64,000 nt of DNA, from contig NZ_NEGB01000005.1 in assembly GCF_002135235.1 (NCBI RefSeq), forward strand, positions 186,001-250,000, in the 5' to 3' direction. Position 1 is the stretch's first letter; the number at the start of each line of letters is the position of its first letter. This document shows, in pieces, positions 36,733 through 46,409 of the stretch. The notes beneath the pieces were generated by a model. It was not told where the DNA came from, did no database searches, and worked only from the letters and a program-made list of their open reading frames with translations. Both the position numbers and the translations under genes were made by a program. The stretch is from Acinetobacter silvestris. GTDB lineage: Bacteria; Pseudomonadota; Gammaproteobacteria; Pseudomonadales; Moraxellaceae.

Positions 36733-38088
36733 TTATGCGGTTAATAACGTTCCAACAAATTGACGTAAATTAAGTTTTGGTTTACGTTCTGGGACATGAA
36801 TTCCAGCCGATTTTAGGTCAGCAACTAACTCTGCTCTAAAATCGTTATAGTCCACTTCAACTGCATGTCGTTGTCCACCATCAAAATGGTGATGTGGATG
36901 GTCTAGTTCATATTGAATCGCTTTTTTCATATCCGTAGGACGTTGGTATCTACCCAAAATTTCCTGACAAGCAATTTTTGCTTGGAAATCAGACAATGGC
37001 CAAATACAACCTAAAGGCTGGAACAATCCAATAAAATATAAATTGTCATGTTCTGCAGACATCATTTTGCGATACAACGGTACTTTTTCCACATGTTTAA
37101 AATTGATAAGTTTTTGATCAAAGAATGGGAAAACGGTCCAAAATCCCGTGCAGCAACAAATAATATCAAATGTTTCAACCGTGCCATCTACAAATTCAAC
37201 CTGTTGGCCATTGAAGCGTTTAATGGCTGGTTTAGGTTTAATTTTTCCATGACGAACATAATCTATAAAATCCGAGTTTGCAGTCGGATGCTGAGTCAAC
37301 ATCGGTCTGGTATTTTCCGGTAAACCGAAATCTGAATATTTGCCTGTGAATGCTTTAACTGTTTTTGTTAAAACCATTTGTCTCACTTTAGGTGGCAATT
37401 TCTCCAATGCTTTAACTAAAATATCTGCAGGCTGACCCAGCATAAACTTAGGAACAAACCACTGTGGACTACGCATCGAAATATAAATATCTTTAGACAC
37501 TCGTGCTGACTCTACAGCGACATCACAACCCGAATTTCCCGCACCGATCACCAATATTTTCTTATTCCGCCACTCATCATTCACACCTTTGAAATCATGT
37601 GAGTGCATCCATTGCCCAGTAAACTCACCTTCATAAGTAGGATACTTTGGCATCCAATGATGGCCATTGGACACCATTAAATAGTCATATTCTTTGCACT
37701 GAGTTTGGCCTTGATCATCAGTAAAGTTTACTTGCCATTGTCCAGCAGCATTCTTTTCAACATGATCAACGGTATGATGAAATTTTATGTTTTCATATAT
37801 CCCAAAATTTTTGGCATAATTTTCAAAATATTGTTGTAATTGATCATGCCGAGGATAGTCTGGATAATGCGCAGGCATGGGATAATCTTCATACTCTGAC
37901 ATGATTTTTGAGCTAATAATATGGGTATTTTCATATACTGAAGAATGCCCAGTTTTTGCGTTAAATACCCAATTACCTCCGACTTTGTCATTTTTTTCAA
38001 AGAGATCAAAAACAATACCTGACTCTTTACAATTTTTAGCAGCAGTAATACCTGAAGGACCAGCGCCGATGATGCATACAGTTTTCAT
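36733..38088 (-). CDS. flavin-containing monooxygenase (FMO/Baeyer-Villiger type)
   Basis: A 451-residue FAD/NADPH monooxygenase. Seen: the FAD motif CIIGAGPSGITAAKNC at the N-terminus, YPDYPRHDQ, a second Rossmann motif VIGAGNSGCDVAVE for NADPH, the FMO-type motif FKGVNDEWRNKK (F-x-G...), and CCCTGFW late. Such enzymes oxygenate ketones or heteroatoms. The ATG at 38088 has AAGGAAGC upstream; the longer frame to 38124 runs into the operator region. It is divergent from a TetR gene with tandem palindromes between them. Confidence 0.88.
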   Translation of the reverse strand: MKTVCIIGAGPSGITAAKNCKESGIVFDLFEKNDKVGGNWVFNAKTGHSSVYENTHIISSKIMSEYEDYPMPAHYPDYPRHDQLQQYFENYAKNFGIYENIKFHHTVDHVEKNAAGQWQVNFTDDQGQTQCKEYDYLMVSNGHHWMPKYPTYEGEFTGQWMHSHDFKGVNDEWRNKKILVIGAGNSGCDVAVESARVSKDIYISMRSPQWFVPKFMLGQPADILVKALEKLPPKVRQMVLTKTVKAFTGKYSDFGLPENTRPMLTQHPTANSDFIDYVRHGKIKPKPAIKRFNGQQVEFVDGTVETFDIICCCTGFWTVFPFFDQKLINFKHVEKVPLYRKMMSAEHDNLYFIGLFQPLGCIWPLSDFQAKIACQEILGRYQRPTDMKKAIQYELDHPHHHFDGGQRHAVEVDYNDFRAELVADLKSAGIHVPERKPKLNLRQFVGTLLTA

Positions 38089-38120
38089 TTTGCTTCCTTG
38101 AAATTTTATTTTTATAAAAC

Positions 38121-38155
38121 CCAACTATAGTTGGATATTTAAACTATAATTGGTT
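38121..38155. promoter_or_regulatory. tandem palindromes, probable TetR operators
   Basis: CCAACTATAGTTGG at 38121-38134 is a perfect 14-base palindrome. A degenerate second copy (AAACTATAATTGG) follows with its centre 19 bases away. They lie between the divergent monooxygenase and TetR genes, the standard place for operators of an autoregulated TetR protein. Binding is inferred. Confidence 0.6.
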
Positions 38156-38189
38156 TTTTTTTAATCATCAAGATCGGAAAACAAAATAC

Positions 38190-38807
38190 ATGCTTTTAAA
38201 TGAAATTAAATTACCCGTTCAAAAAAGAAGCAAAGAACGACTTGAAATAGTCATTGCCACAGCCATCAGTATTTTAGAAACAAGAGGAATTAATGCCTGT
38301 ACAATTCCTGAAATAGCATTCATTTCAAATATTCCAAAAACCTACATATATCAATACTTCACAACCATTAATCATTTGTATATTGTCATTATTCAACGCT
38401 ATTTAGATGCCTTACAAACATATGTTTCATTTAGAAGCGAGACCTATCATACGTGGACAGTGAAAGCGATTACAGCCAATCTCATTACTAAAGTCACTCA
38501 TTTTTACAACAGTAACAAAGCTGCAAGTATTTTAATTTTGGGTGGCCCAGTCAATGTTGAAGGCTTTAATTTACAAGAAATTGTCATTGAAAAAATTTCT
38601 AGTGATTTAGCTTATTTGTTTAGCCATAAAAAGAATCCTTTAAATTTCAATCAAATTGAAGATCTCACCTATTTGGTCGAAATTGTTTTTGCACTCATGA
38701 AACATAGCTTTTATAAATATCATTACATTACTTCGAACATCCAAAAAGAATCGATATTCTTGAGTGATACTTATCTGATAGGCAAAGGTTATCAGATTGA
38801 AACTTAA
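38190..38807 (+). CDS. TetR family transcriptional regulator
   Basis: A 205-residue TetR-type repressor. The N-terminal HTH is visible at about residues 15-60 (LETRGINACTIPEIAFISNIPKTYIYQYF). The remaining helical domain should bind an effector. It is divergent from the flavin monooxygenase, and its stop lies two bases from the convergent hydrolase stop. The tandem palindromes upstream make control of this cluster likely. Confidence 0.9.
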   Translation: MLLNEIKLPVQKRSKERLEIVIATAISILETRGINACTIPEIAFISNIPKTYIYQYFTTINHLYIVIIQRYLDALQTYVSFRSETYHTWTVKAITANLITKVTHFYNSNKAASILILGGPVNVEGFNLQEIVIEKISSDLAYLFSHKKNPLNFNQIEDLTYLVEIVFALMKHSFYKYHYITSNIQKESIFLSDTYLIGKGYQIET

Positions 38808-38808
38808 T

Positions 38809-39675
38809 TTATAAACTTTGCATAAAATGATGATGTTGTTGCATTAGCTGAGATTTATACGGTTCTTTAAATAAATCAAAATGCCCGCAATATTCTTCAT
38901 AATATTCAATATTTTGGTTTTTTTGCACCATCTTTCGGGTTGCTTGAATCGGAATGAGTGAATCCTGTTGGGCACCGATCACCAAAGTCGGTGATTGGAT
39001 TTTATGAACGACTCGAGTCGGTCGATAAAAGCCAATACTGGCAATAATACGAGCTGGAACGGCATTATCCCATACCGATGTTGTGGGAATTATAGAATGA
39101 TAACCCTCATAACAATCCTCACCTGCCAATATTGCAAACCGTTGCGGATCCACAACGGGCATGGTCTTTACCTTACCAAAAGACTGATAAACAAGATCCT
39201 GTATGGCGTATAAAGACGCTGGTATTAAATATTTCTTAGGATATAGTGCCAAACTTGCCAATCCGTCGACATGCGGAAAATTGGCAATAATTCCTTTAAA
39301 ATTCATAGTACTTGCGAGCATGAGTACATGTGCCCCACTAAAAGAATACCCCCATAAAATCATATTGTTTTTTTTAATATTTAAGTTCGACTCTAGGTAA
39401 GCTATGGCAGCGTACCAATCTTGTAATTGACTATTTTTGTCCACTAAATTTTTGACTTTTCCTGTGCTTTGACCAAATCCACGATGATCAAACACGCAAA
39501 CGTTATAACCAATATCCTGATAAGCTTGTGCAAAAAAATCTAAGCCATATTGCTTTTCACCCGCCAAGCCATGCGCCATGATAATCGTAGCAGAAGAAGC
39601 ATTACGAGGATTGTGATAATAATCTGCTTGAATTTGATCATTTTCAACGGGGATCCAGAGTTTATCGATATTCAT
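38809..39675 (-). CDS. alpha/beta hydrolase
   Basis: A 288-residue alpha/beta hydrolase of the dienelactone/peptidase S15-like group. Seen: IIMAHGLAGEKQYGLDFFAQ, VFDHRGFGQSTG, the nucleophile elbow GYSFSGAHVL, an Asp in GAQQDSLIPI and the His in EYCGHFDLF. It may hydrolyse an ester produced by the neighbouring monooxygenase; this is inference from gene order. A degenerate copy of the TetR palindrome lies about 67 bases upstream of its start. Confidence 0.87.
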   Translation of the reverse strand: MNIDKLWIPVENDQIQADYYHNPRNASSATIIMAHGLAGEKQYGLDFFAQAYQDIGYNVCVFDHRGFGQSTGKVKNLVDKNSQLQDWYAAIAYLESNLNIKKNNMILWGYSFSGAHVLMLASTMNFKGIIANFPHVDGLASLALYPKKYLIPASLYAIQDLVYQSFGKVKTMPVVDPQRFAILAGEDCYEGYHSIIPTTSVWDNAVPARIIASIGFYRPTRVVHKIQSPTLVIGAQQDSLIPIQATRKMVQKNQNIEYYEEYCGHFDLFKEPYKSQLMQQHHHFMQSL

Positions 39676-39741
39676 TTTTATTCCTTTTTTTTATTTTTAA
39701 AATACTTCATCATCATAGACCGAAATTATTTTATAGTAAAT

Positions 39742-39755
39742 CCAACTTTTATCGG
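39742..39755. promoter_or_regulatory. possible third TetR operator copy
   Basis: CCAACTTTTATCGG agrees with the palindrome at 38121-38134 at 10 of 14 positions, with both ends conserved. It lies upstream of the hydrolase gene. Weak evidence on its own. Confidence 0.3.
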
Positions 39756-39858
39756 ATTTTTAGTTCTGCATCTTTTTCGAATAATCTGCTACATGTCTAT
39801 TCCAGATCATTCGCTTTTATTTTCCTTCATTAAAAGTCATGACTATAAATGACATATT

Positions 39859-40611
39859 TTAGCGCTGTTGGCATCCATCTTTAGGTTCAATATAAGCAAT
39901 GATTGGGCCTAAATCAAAGGCTTGATCATCCCTTTGGGCTTGAGGAATATATGCACTTGAAATAGAACCATCTAGATATAATGCATTTTTAATTTTCAGC
40001 TGATCCTTAAAGATCATCGCAAAATCATAGAAATTAATCGGATGATGACTAATCATAAAATACAGTTCATTATTTTTCAGACCCACGCCATTTCTTATTT
40101 TTAATGAATCTGAACTTTCACTAAATTGAGAATTTATCTTTCCATCAATAACTAACATTGGACCAGATTGAGTTGCATATTTTGCTTTAAAATTCATTTT
40201 TTTATAATCTGTGGTCGTTTGAATGACCGCTCGTTGACTATTCCATGCCAATACCCCATTGGGCTGCATATAAAAATTGCCAAAAGCTTGCATTTCATTC
40301 AATATATTAAGCTGCTTTGAATTTTCAATATATAAACCAACAGGTGAAAAATCGGCTTGATACATGCCCGCATTCATCGCAAAGTGCATTTTATCGCAAG
40401 GCTTTAAGCTATTTTGAATGGCTAAAAAATGATGATATGGCTTGGCGTTGACATCATCTAACCACAGTGTTAGATCTTTGAGCCATTCAATTTTAATCAC
40501 ATCAACTTCATTCTTTTCCGTTTTAATCTGTTGATATTGCACATCTGCAAAAGTTGTAGATACCGCAGATAGTATTACGAAAAATAACATTCCTAATTCT
40601 GCTGACTTCAT
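39859..40611 (-). CDS. exported phosphodiester glycosidase-domain protein
   Basis: A 250-residue protein with an N-terminal signal (LGMLFFVILSAVSTTFA) and an NAGPA-like phosphodiester glycosidase domain (PF09992 type): AMNAGMYQADFSPVGLYI, TQSGPMLVIDGKI, IRNGVGLKNNELYFMIS and ALYLDGSISSAYIP. Relatives remove N-acetylglucosamine from phosphodiesters or act on exopolysaccharide. The bacterial substrate is not known. It ends DGCQQR. It stands alone, convergent with nothing close. Confidence 0.83.
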   Translation of the reverse strand: MKSAELGMLFFVILSAVSTTFADVQYQQIKTEKNEVDVIKIEWLKDLTLWLDDVNAKPYHHFLAIQNSLKPCDKMHFAMNAGMYQADFSPVGLYIENSKQLNILNEMQAFGNFYMQPNGVLAWNSQRAVIQTTTDYKKMNFKAKYATQSGPMLVIDGKINSQFSESSDSLKIRNGVGLKNNELYFMISHHPINFYDFAMIFKDQLKIKNALYLDGSISSAYIPQAQRDDQAFDLGPIIAYIEPKDGCQQR

Positions 40612-40813
40612 TTTTAATTCATTCTATTGCTCTCTTCATTCACACATTTTATAGCAAAAACAATCATCAATTAAATACAATTACTCCATCACAATTTTGT
40701 ACAATTCACCCTCATACACCACATAGAATACAAGCACTTTGTGATCATTTTAGCTATAATCGAGGCTCTTTCAATAAAAAGACATTTGTACAATTTATTG
40801 GAACTCAGTAACT

Positions 40814-41347
40814 ATGTTAGAAAGTTCAAGAAAATATCCTTTAGGATCACACTTAATCGTCTATCACTTTGGCTATAGCCATCATGGAATTTATGCTGGC
40901 AAAGGTCGAGTGATTCATTATTCTGGGTTTGCACATTTTTTTAGAAAGCAGCCTATAGAAGTTACGTCTATTGAAAATTTTGCTCGTGGCAAAAAAATTA
41001 TCATTCGGCATTATGAAAGCTCGAAATATAAAAATCGTGCAGTTGTACGACGTATGCGCTCACGCATGCATGAAAATAATTACCATTTGATTATTAATAA
41101 TTGTGAACATTTATGCAGTTGGGCTATTACTGGCGTTGAAAGTAGTCCGCAAGTCATCAGAATGATGGGCCGCTTAACTACTCTCGGTTATATTAGTTCA
41201 ATTATGAGTTATATGAACGGCGTGTTTTTAACGCTAGCAACTGCATGTTTTGCTTTGGTGCTGTATATAAAAATGAAACTTAAAACTCAAGCAAAAATGG
41301 AACTTCCGACGTATGTATCATTACGTGATCGACAACAGAAAAAATAG
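40814..41347 (+). CDS. LRAT-like (permuted NlpC/P60) acyltransferase-domain protein
   Basis: A 177-residue protein with an LRAT domain. The catalytic His pair is visible in HHGIYAGKGRVIHYSG (His 24 and His 35) and the nucleophile in NNCEHLCSW (Cys 97). A C-terminal hydrophobic segment (about residues 131-150) follows, then a basic tail, so it is probably membrane-anchored with a lipid-facing active site. Bacterial LRAT-like proteins are poorly characterised; animal relatives transfer or hydrolyse phospholipid acyl groups. The IS element begins 29 bases after the stop. Confidence 0.82.
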   Translation: MLESSRKYPLGSHLIVYHFGYSHHGIYAGKGRVIHYSGFAHFFRKQPIEVTSIENFARGKKIIIRHYESSKYKNRAVVRRMRSRMHENNYHLIINNCEHLCSWAITGVESSPQVIRMMGRLTTLGYISSIMSYMNGVFLTLATACFALVLYIKMKLKTQAKMELPTYVSLRDRQQKK

Positions 41348-41376
41348 TGTTGATGACCACTCTTGTATATAAAGAC

Positions 41377-42424
41377 GGCTTTGTTGCATAAATAAGTTGA
41401 AGCTCCCCCAGAACTACTCAAATTTAAGAGACAACTTGGGTATGAGGTCGACCTAATTCCGTGAATTTATTGAGGACTGCTACACGTGCATGAATCTCAT
41501 TAACTTGGCTTTGAAAGCCCCTTACACTGAGTTTATCGCCCAATAATTTGATGCAATGCATCTTAGTTTCTACCAAACTTCGACGATGGTCCCCAGACCA
41601 CTTTTTTCAAATTGTTCTTCCTAGGCATTTGACTGTTTTCAATAATTCATTCCTTTCTAAAGATCTCACTTGCTTGTCTTTCCAAGGCTTCGCATTTTTT
41701 CTTGGTGGAGTGACTGCATGTGCCTGTCGACCTAAAATGACTTTTCTACAGTATTTCGTATCATAAGCCCCATCTGTATACACAGAATCAATTTTCGCAT
41801 CTAGTGGAATTTGATCAAGTAAATCCCCAAATACTTGCGAATCACTGACATTATTCGTAGTTAACTGTATAGCACGTATTTGTAGGGTTTTAGCATTTAT
41901 ACCGATATGGAGCTTACGCCATTGCCGACGATACTCAAGCTGATGTTTCTTACGTTTCCATCCACCTTCACCTAAAAACTTCAGGCCTGTGGAATCTATG
42001 ATGAACAGTGTACTGCGCAAGGCAGTCCATCACGACTTTTTTTGATAGCTAATCGCAATATCAATAGGCTTTTGTCTTCTGCAAAGTGTTGAATAATCTG
42101 GTGCTGTCCAATCTAAACTACAAAGTTGAATCAGGCTTTGAACAAAGCCTGTGACCATTCGTAAAGCAAGGCGAAATAGAGATTTAATCATCAAACAGCA
42201 TTGAATTACTGTATCAGAGTAGGTTTGATTTCGTCCATGCTTGCCTTGTGGCTGAGCATACCCTTGAGTATTAGGATCAAACCAAATTGAAATATTTCCT
42301 CGCTTAATTAAAGCTTGGTTATACGAGGAGCAATTGGTTGTACGGTAGATTTTGGGTACTGGCTTCTTCATTTGGAAATTATATTGCTGAAGAAGACGTT
42401 AATAATAGCTTTATTCACAAAGCC
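41377..42424 (-). mobile_element. IS5-family insertion sequence, apparently inactive
   Basis: An element of about 1.05 kb. The ends begin GGCTTTGTTGCATAAA on the left and, as reverse complement, GGCTTTGTGAATAAAG on the right, an imperfect inverted repeat. It contains one transposase frame with two in-frame stop codons. No short target duplication is visible (left flank GAC, right flank CTG), and the right side abuts a truncated gene, so an adjacent deletion or recombination after insertion is likely. Exact ends are uncertain by one or two bases. Confidence 0.8.
41424..42371 (-). pseudogene. IS5-type transposase interrupted by two TGA codons
   Basis: The frame from ATG 42371 to TAA 41424-41426 (316 codons including the terminal stop) is continuous in one phase, broken only by TGA at 42032-42030 and TGA at 41609-41607. 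Parts read IYRTTNCSSYNQALIKRG, TGLKFLGEGGWKRKKHQ, RRQWRKLHIGINAKT, YTDGAYDTKYCRK and RRSLVETKMHCIKLLG, the DDE pattern of IS5/IS903-type transposases. At the second stop, relatives have WKKWSG, so TGG has become TGA. The product would be truncated to 113 residues. Confidence 0.85.
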
Positions 42425-42425
42425 C

Positions 42426-42957
42426 TGTTAAACCAAAGATGCTTGAGTATCATATTGTTGCTTGGCGATTGAATCTTGTTTCCAAAGCTGCGCATAACGT
42501 TGCAAATCCAATTTTGCATTACTCAGCAACGCTTCATCTCTTAACAGTTGTCCGTGACTTTATAATAAGACAGCTTTCGGTGCTCGGTCATCAATCTGTG
42601 CTAAAAGTTGCCCTTTCTGCACAAAACTCCCCTCTTTAAAATAGACCTGCATGAGTACGCCGCTCACGAGTGGATGAACAACAACGGTATTAGAAGAAGT
42701 AATCGTACCTAAAGCTTGTATTGAAGCATTAACATCTTGTTGTATGACGGTGGCGACACCCCACGACAATTGGGGCAGCCTTGGTACTACCTTTTTTGCT
42801 TTGATCCGAACCTTGAGTAGATTGCACTGGTTTATGGGTGAAATGCCAAATCCCCCAAGCGACTAAAAAGAGGAGGATAAACAAAATACTGTAACTTATT
42901 ATGCCTTTAATTTTAGAGGTTTTTTACGACTTTATTCTCTTCAGATGCATTATTCAT
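42426..42957 (-). pseudogene. decayed RND efflux periplasmic adaptor (MdtA/HlyD-like)
   Basis: A broken gene for the N-terminal part of a membrane-fusion protein. From ATG 42957: a short start, a membrane span (ILFILLFLVAWGIWHF), ALGTITSSNTVVVHPLVSG and VYFKEGSFVQKGQLLAQID (the biotinyl-lipoyl motif of MdtA-type adaptors), then an alpha-hairpin (KLDLQRYAQLWKQDSIAK). Lesions: a frame change near 42914-42925, one extra base in the G run at 42759-42762 (minus strand), an in-frame TAA at 42562-42560 and another TAA at 42430-42428. The IS element removes the rest. No inner-membrane pump gene is present. Confidence 0.85.
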
Positions 42958-43104
42958 GTTGTCATCATTAGTATTATTTTATTCTAATATAAATCATTCA
43001 ATCGCTTTAATTTCAGTTTAAATGTTTCTTAGTTATAACCTATATATAGGAAAATTCAGCAATAATTTTATACATTATTGACTGCCACCTTAAACATTGA
43101 ACCC

Positions 43105-43134
43105 ATAAAAAAGCCCAACCGAAGTTGAGCTTTT
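43105..43134 (-). terminator. glnS: glnS terminator
   Basis: On the minus strand, AAAAGCTCAAC and GTTGGGCTTTT pair around a TTCG tetraloop with one mismatch, ending in a T run. It lies 17 bases after the glnS stop. Confidence 0.8.
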
Positions 43135-43150
43135 AATGATTAAGACAGGA

Positions 43151-44872
43151 CTACTTACCTGGCTTAAAGCTGTCTTTTAAATCCAAAATACGGTTAAACA
43201 CTGGCTTTTCAGTCGTATGGTCATACTGATCTGCAACAAAATAACCTTCACGTTCAAACTGGAAACGATCTTCAGGTTTCGCTTGTGCCAATGCAGGTTC
43301 AATCACAGCTTGAAGCACTGTTAAAGAATCTGGGTTTAAGTTTGCCAAGAAATCATCATCTGCATCTGGTGCAGCTTCAGTAAATAAACGATCGTAAACA
43401 CGAACTTCAGCAGCAATCCCTTTTTCCGCAGAAACCCAATGTACCACCCCTTTCACTTTACGCCCTTCAGGATTTTTACCTAAAGTTTCAGGGTCAATCG
43501 AACATTTCAGCTCAATCACTTCACCATTGACATCTTTAATTACTTCATCGCATTTAATCACATAAGCATGACGTAAACGTACTTCACCTTCAGGAATTAA
43601 ACGTTTAAAGCCTTTCGGTGGCACTTCTTCGAAATCTTTACGGTCAATATAAATTTCTTTAGATAAAGGAATAATACGTTCGCCCATGTCCACATTGGGA
43701 TGGCGTGAATGCGTTAAATCCATATCTTCAGGAAGATTAGTTAAGGTCACTTTAAGCGGGTTTAACACAGCCATACCACGTGCAGCGATATTTTCCAGTG
43801 ATTGACGAATACAAAACTCAAGCATTGCTACATCGACAATACCATCTGTTTTAGACACGCCTACACGTTTACAGAAATCACGTAGTCCTTCCGCAGTAAA
43901 ACCACGACGACGCATACCCACAACAGTTGGCATACGCGGGTCATCCCAACCATTAACAAAACCACCTTCAACCAACTTACGTAATTTACGTTTAGAGGTA
44001 ATCGTGTAATCAATATTTAAACGGCTCGATTCATACTGATGTGGAACGGCTTCAGATTTAACTTTTTCCACTACCCAATCATAGAATGGACGGTGATCTT
44101 GGAATTCAAGCGTACACAGTGAATGAGTAATGCCTTCAATCGCATCTGATAACGGATGTGCATAGTCATACATTGGATACATTTTCCATGTATTACCCGT
44201 TTGATGATGCTCAGAATGCAATACACGATACAAAATCGGGTCACGCATATGCACGTTTGGAGAAGCCATATCAATTTTGGCACGTAGCACCGCTTGACCT
44301 TCGCCCAATTCACCATTATTCATTTGAATAAAAAGTGCAAGATTTTCTTCCACACTTACATCACGATAAGGTGAGTTTTTCCCCAATTCAACAAAATTAC
44401 CACGGTTTAAACGAATTTCTTCAGGCGATTGCAAATCGACATAAGCATCCCCTTGATTGATCAATTGAATTGCCCACGTATGCAGTTGGTCAAAATAGCT
44501 TGATGCATAGCGCGGTTCGCCATTCCAGTCAAAACCTAACCATTTTACATCGTTGGCAATCCCATCAACGTATTCTTGTTCTTCTGCATCAGGATTGGTA
44601 TCGTCAAAACGCAAATTACATAAGCCTTCAAATTCTTCTGCAATACCAAAGTTTAGGCAAATCGCTTTGACATGACCAATATGTAAATAACCGTTGGGTT
44701 CTGGCGGAAAACGCGTCACCACTTGTTTGGTACGGCCTGATGCTAAATCTTCAGTAATGACTTGACGTACAAAGTCTAAGCCCGCCTGTTGTTCTTGCTG
44801 CGCAGCATCGACAGATGTATTACTGGTTGTCGGGGTCTTCGGCAGTTCTGAAACAACATCATTTGGCTTCAT
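43151..44872 (-). CDS. glnS: glutaminyl-tRNA synthetase
   Basis: A class I synthetase that charges tRNA-Gln. Seen: the [16 protein letters not shown] signature (HIGH motif), [11 protein letters not shown], the [15 protein letters not shown] region, [11 protein letters not shown] in place of KMSKS, and a C-terminal anticodon-binding beta-barrel ([21 protein letters not shown]). The start was set at ATG 44872, giving 573 residues; the 22 residues beyond it are atypical. An N-terminal [10 protein letters not shown] stretch is low-complexity. Its presence implies direct glutaminylation, as usual in gammaproteobacteria. Confidence 0.96.
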   Translation of the reverse strand: MKPNDVVSELPKTPTTSNTSVDAAQQEQQAGLDFVRQVITEDLASGRTKQVVTRFPPEPNGYLHIGHVKAICLNFGIAEEFEGLCNLRFDDTNPDAEEQEYVDGIANDVKWLGFDWNGEPRYASSYFDQLHTWAIQLINQGDAYVDLQSPEEIRLNRGNFVELGKNSPYRDVSVEENLALFIQMNNGELGEGQAVLRAKIDMASPNVHMRDPILYRVLHSEHHQTGNTWKMYPMYDYAHPLSDAIEGITHSLCTLEFQDHRPFYDWVVEKVKSEAVPHQYESSRLNIDYTITSKRKLRKLVEGGFVNGWDDPRMPTVVGMRRRGFTAEGLRDFCKRVGVSKTDGIVDVAMLEFCIRQSLENIAARGMAVLNPLKVTLTNLPEDMDLTHSRHPNVDMGERIIPLSKEIYIDRKDFEEVPPKGFKRLIPEGEVRLRHAYVIKCDEVIKDVNGEVIELKCSIDPETLGKNPEGRKVKGVVHWVSAEKGIAAEVRVYDRLFTEAAPDADDDFLANLNPDSLTVLQAVIEPALAQAKPEDRFQFEREGYFVADQYDHTTEKPVFNRILDLKDSFKPGK

Positions 44873-45039
44873 AGTTGATAAATCACTTCTATAAGATAAA
44901 ATAGGGTAATAAAAATGCAATTCTAAGTTAATTAACAAAGAAAATCGCGTTTTTGCTTGCCTTGTAGTTTACAGTTTGCTTATGCTTCTCTCAACCAAAA
45001 ACCCATGGCTTTTTTTGTCCATGATCAGGAGATTATAGA

Positions 45040-45549
45040 ATGAGTTTTCCTCAAGTCGAATTAAACACCAATAAAGGGCGCATTGTTCTTGAACTTAATG
45101 CTGAAAAAGCACCTATTACTGTGGCTAACTTTTTAGAATACGTTCGTGATGGTTTTTATGATGGCGTAATTTTCCACCGTGTTATTGAAGGTTTCATGAT
45201 CCAAGGCGGTGGCATGGATGAAAACTTCAAAGAAAAAACAACACGTGATTCTATTGAAAATGAAGCGGATAACGGTTTAAGCAATGAAGTAGGTACAGTT
45301 GCTATGGCACGTACTCAAGCGCCTCATTCGGCTTCTGCTCAATTCTTTATTAACGTAAAAGACAACTCATTCCTTAACCATACTGGCAAAACTGCACAAG
45401 GTTGGGGTTATGCAGTATTTGGTAAAGTTGTTGAAGGTCTAGATATTGTTGATGCAATCAAAGGCGTACGTACTGGCAACCGTGGTTACCATGCCGATGT
45501 ACCTTTAGAAAATGTAGTCATTGAATCTGCTAAAATCATTTCTGAATAA
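45040..45549 (+). CDS. ppiB: cyclophilin-type peptidyl-prolyl isomerase
   Basis: A 169-residue cytoplasmic cyclophilin without a signal peptide. Seen: [13 protein letters not shown] with the catalytic Arg, [18 protein letters not shown] and [26 protein letters not shown] precedes the ATG. lpxH follows 18 bases downstream, so the two are probably co-transcribed; ppiB and lpxH (and cysS) are neighbours in several gammaproteobacteria. Confidence 0.95.
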   Translation: MSFPQVELNTNKGRIVLELNAEKAPITVANFLEYVRDGFYDGVIFHRVIEGFMIQGGGMDENFKEKTTRDSIENEADNGLSNEVGTVAMARTQAPHSASAQFFINVKDNSFLNHTGKTAQGWGYAVFGKVVEGLDIVDAIKGVRTGNRGYHADVPLENVVIESAKIISE

Positions 45550-45567
45550 TTTTATTTAGGATTGCTC

Positions 45568-46287
45568 GTGACGTATTTGTTTATCGCTGATTTACATTTG
45601 TCACCTGAACACCCTCGACTGGTTCGAGGGTTTTTGGATTTATTAAACCAGTATAAAAATAGAAATACTCAACTGTATATTTTGGGTGATTGGTTTAATG
45701 CTTGGATTGGCGATGATTACACTGCCCCATGGTTAGAAGCAGTTATTGACGCTTTAAAACAGTTTCACCAAGCTGGCAATCAAGTTTATTTCCAAGTTGG
45801 AAATCGTGACTTTGCTTTAGGTCAAAAATTTCTAGATCAATTTAACGCAATCCTTCTTCCAGATGTGTATACACTCAAAATAGGCAATAAAACCTTTCAG
45901 TTAGAACATGGCGATGCTTTATGCACTGATGATATTTCCTATCAACGCTTTAAAAAAATCATTCGTAATCCAGTGATTCTTAGAATACTTAAAAGTACCC
46001 CCTTAAGCTTTCGACAAAAACTTGCCAATGGTTTTCGTAAAAAAAGCCGAGAATCTCAACAGCATAAAACGTATGAAATTATGGATGTGAATGCTGAAGC
46101 TGTGAATCAAGCCTTGAATAATATTGATATTTTAATTCATGGACATACCCATCGCCCTGAAATTCATACTGTAAATGGCAAATTACGTATTGTCTTAGGT
46201 GATTGGCGTGAACGTACTTCTGAAGCCATGATTTTAGAAGTCGATGAAAATGGTGAATGGCAATTGATTCACTGGAATATCAAATAA
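45568..46287 (+). CDS. lpxH: UDP-2,3-diacylglucosamine hydrolase
   Basis: LpxH is a peripheral membrane metallophosphoesterase that makes lipid X in lipid A synthesis. Seen: FIADLHLSPEHPR, LGDWFNAWIGDD, VGNRDFAL, LEHGDALC and HGHTHRPEIH, which together supply the two-metal site. I chose GTG 45568, which has TTTAGGA upstream and gives the typical MTYLFIADLHL start; the frame also extends to a TTG at 45562. The length is about 239 residues. Confidence 0.95.
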   Translation: MTYLFIADLHLSPEHPRLVRGFLDLLNQYKNRNTQLYILGDWFNAWIGDDYTAPWLEAVIDALKQFHQAGNQVYFQVGNRDFALGQKFLDQFNAILLPDVYTLKIGNKTFQLEHGDALCTDDISYQRFKKIIRNPVILRILKSTPLSFRQKLANGFRKKSRESQQHKTYEIMDVNAEAVNQALNNIDILIHGHTHRPEIHTVNGKLRIVLGDWRERTSEAMILEVDENGEWQLIHWNIK

Positions 46288-46409
46288 ACTTGTCGATTTC
46301 AAATTTCAAATAAATGATTTTCATGTTTACTCACGCTTTGATTACGTTCTTTTCATATTTTATGCCTATAATCAATTCATATTTAAAAATTGAAAGTTGG
46401 GTTTAAAAC

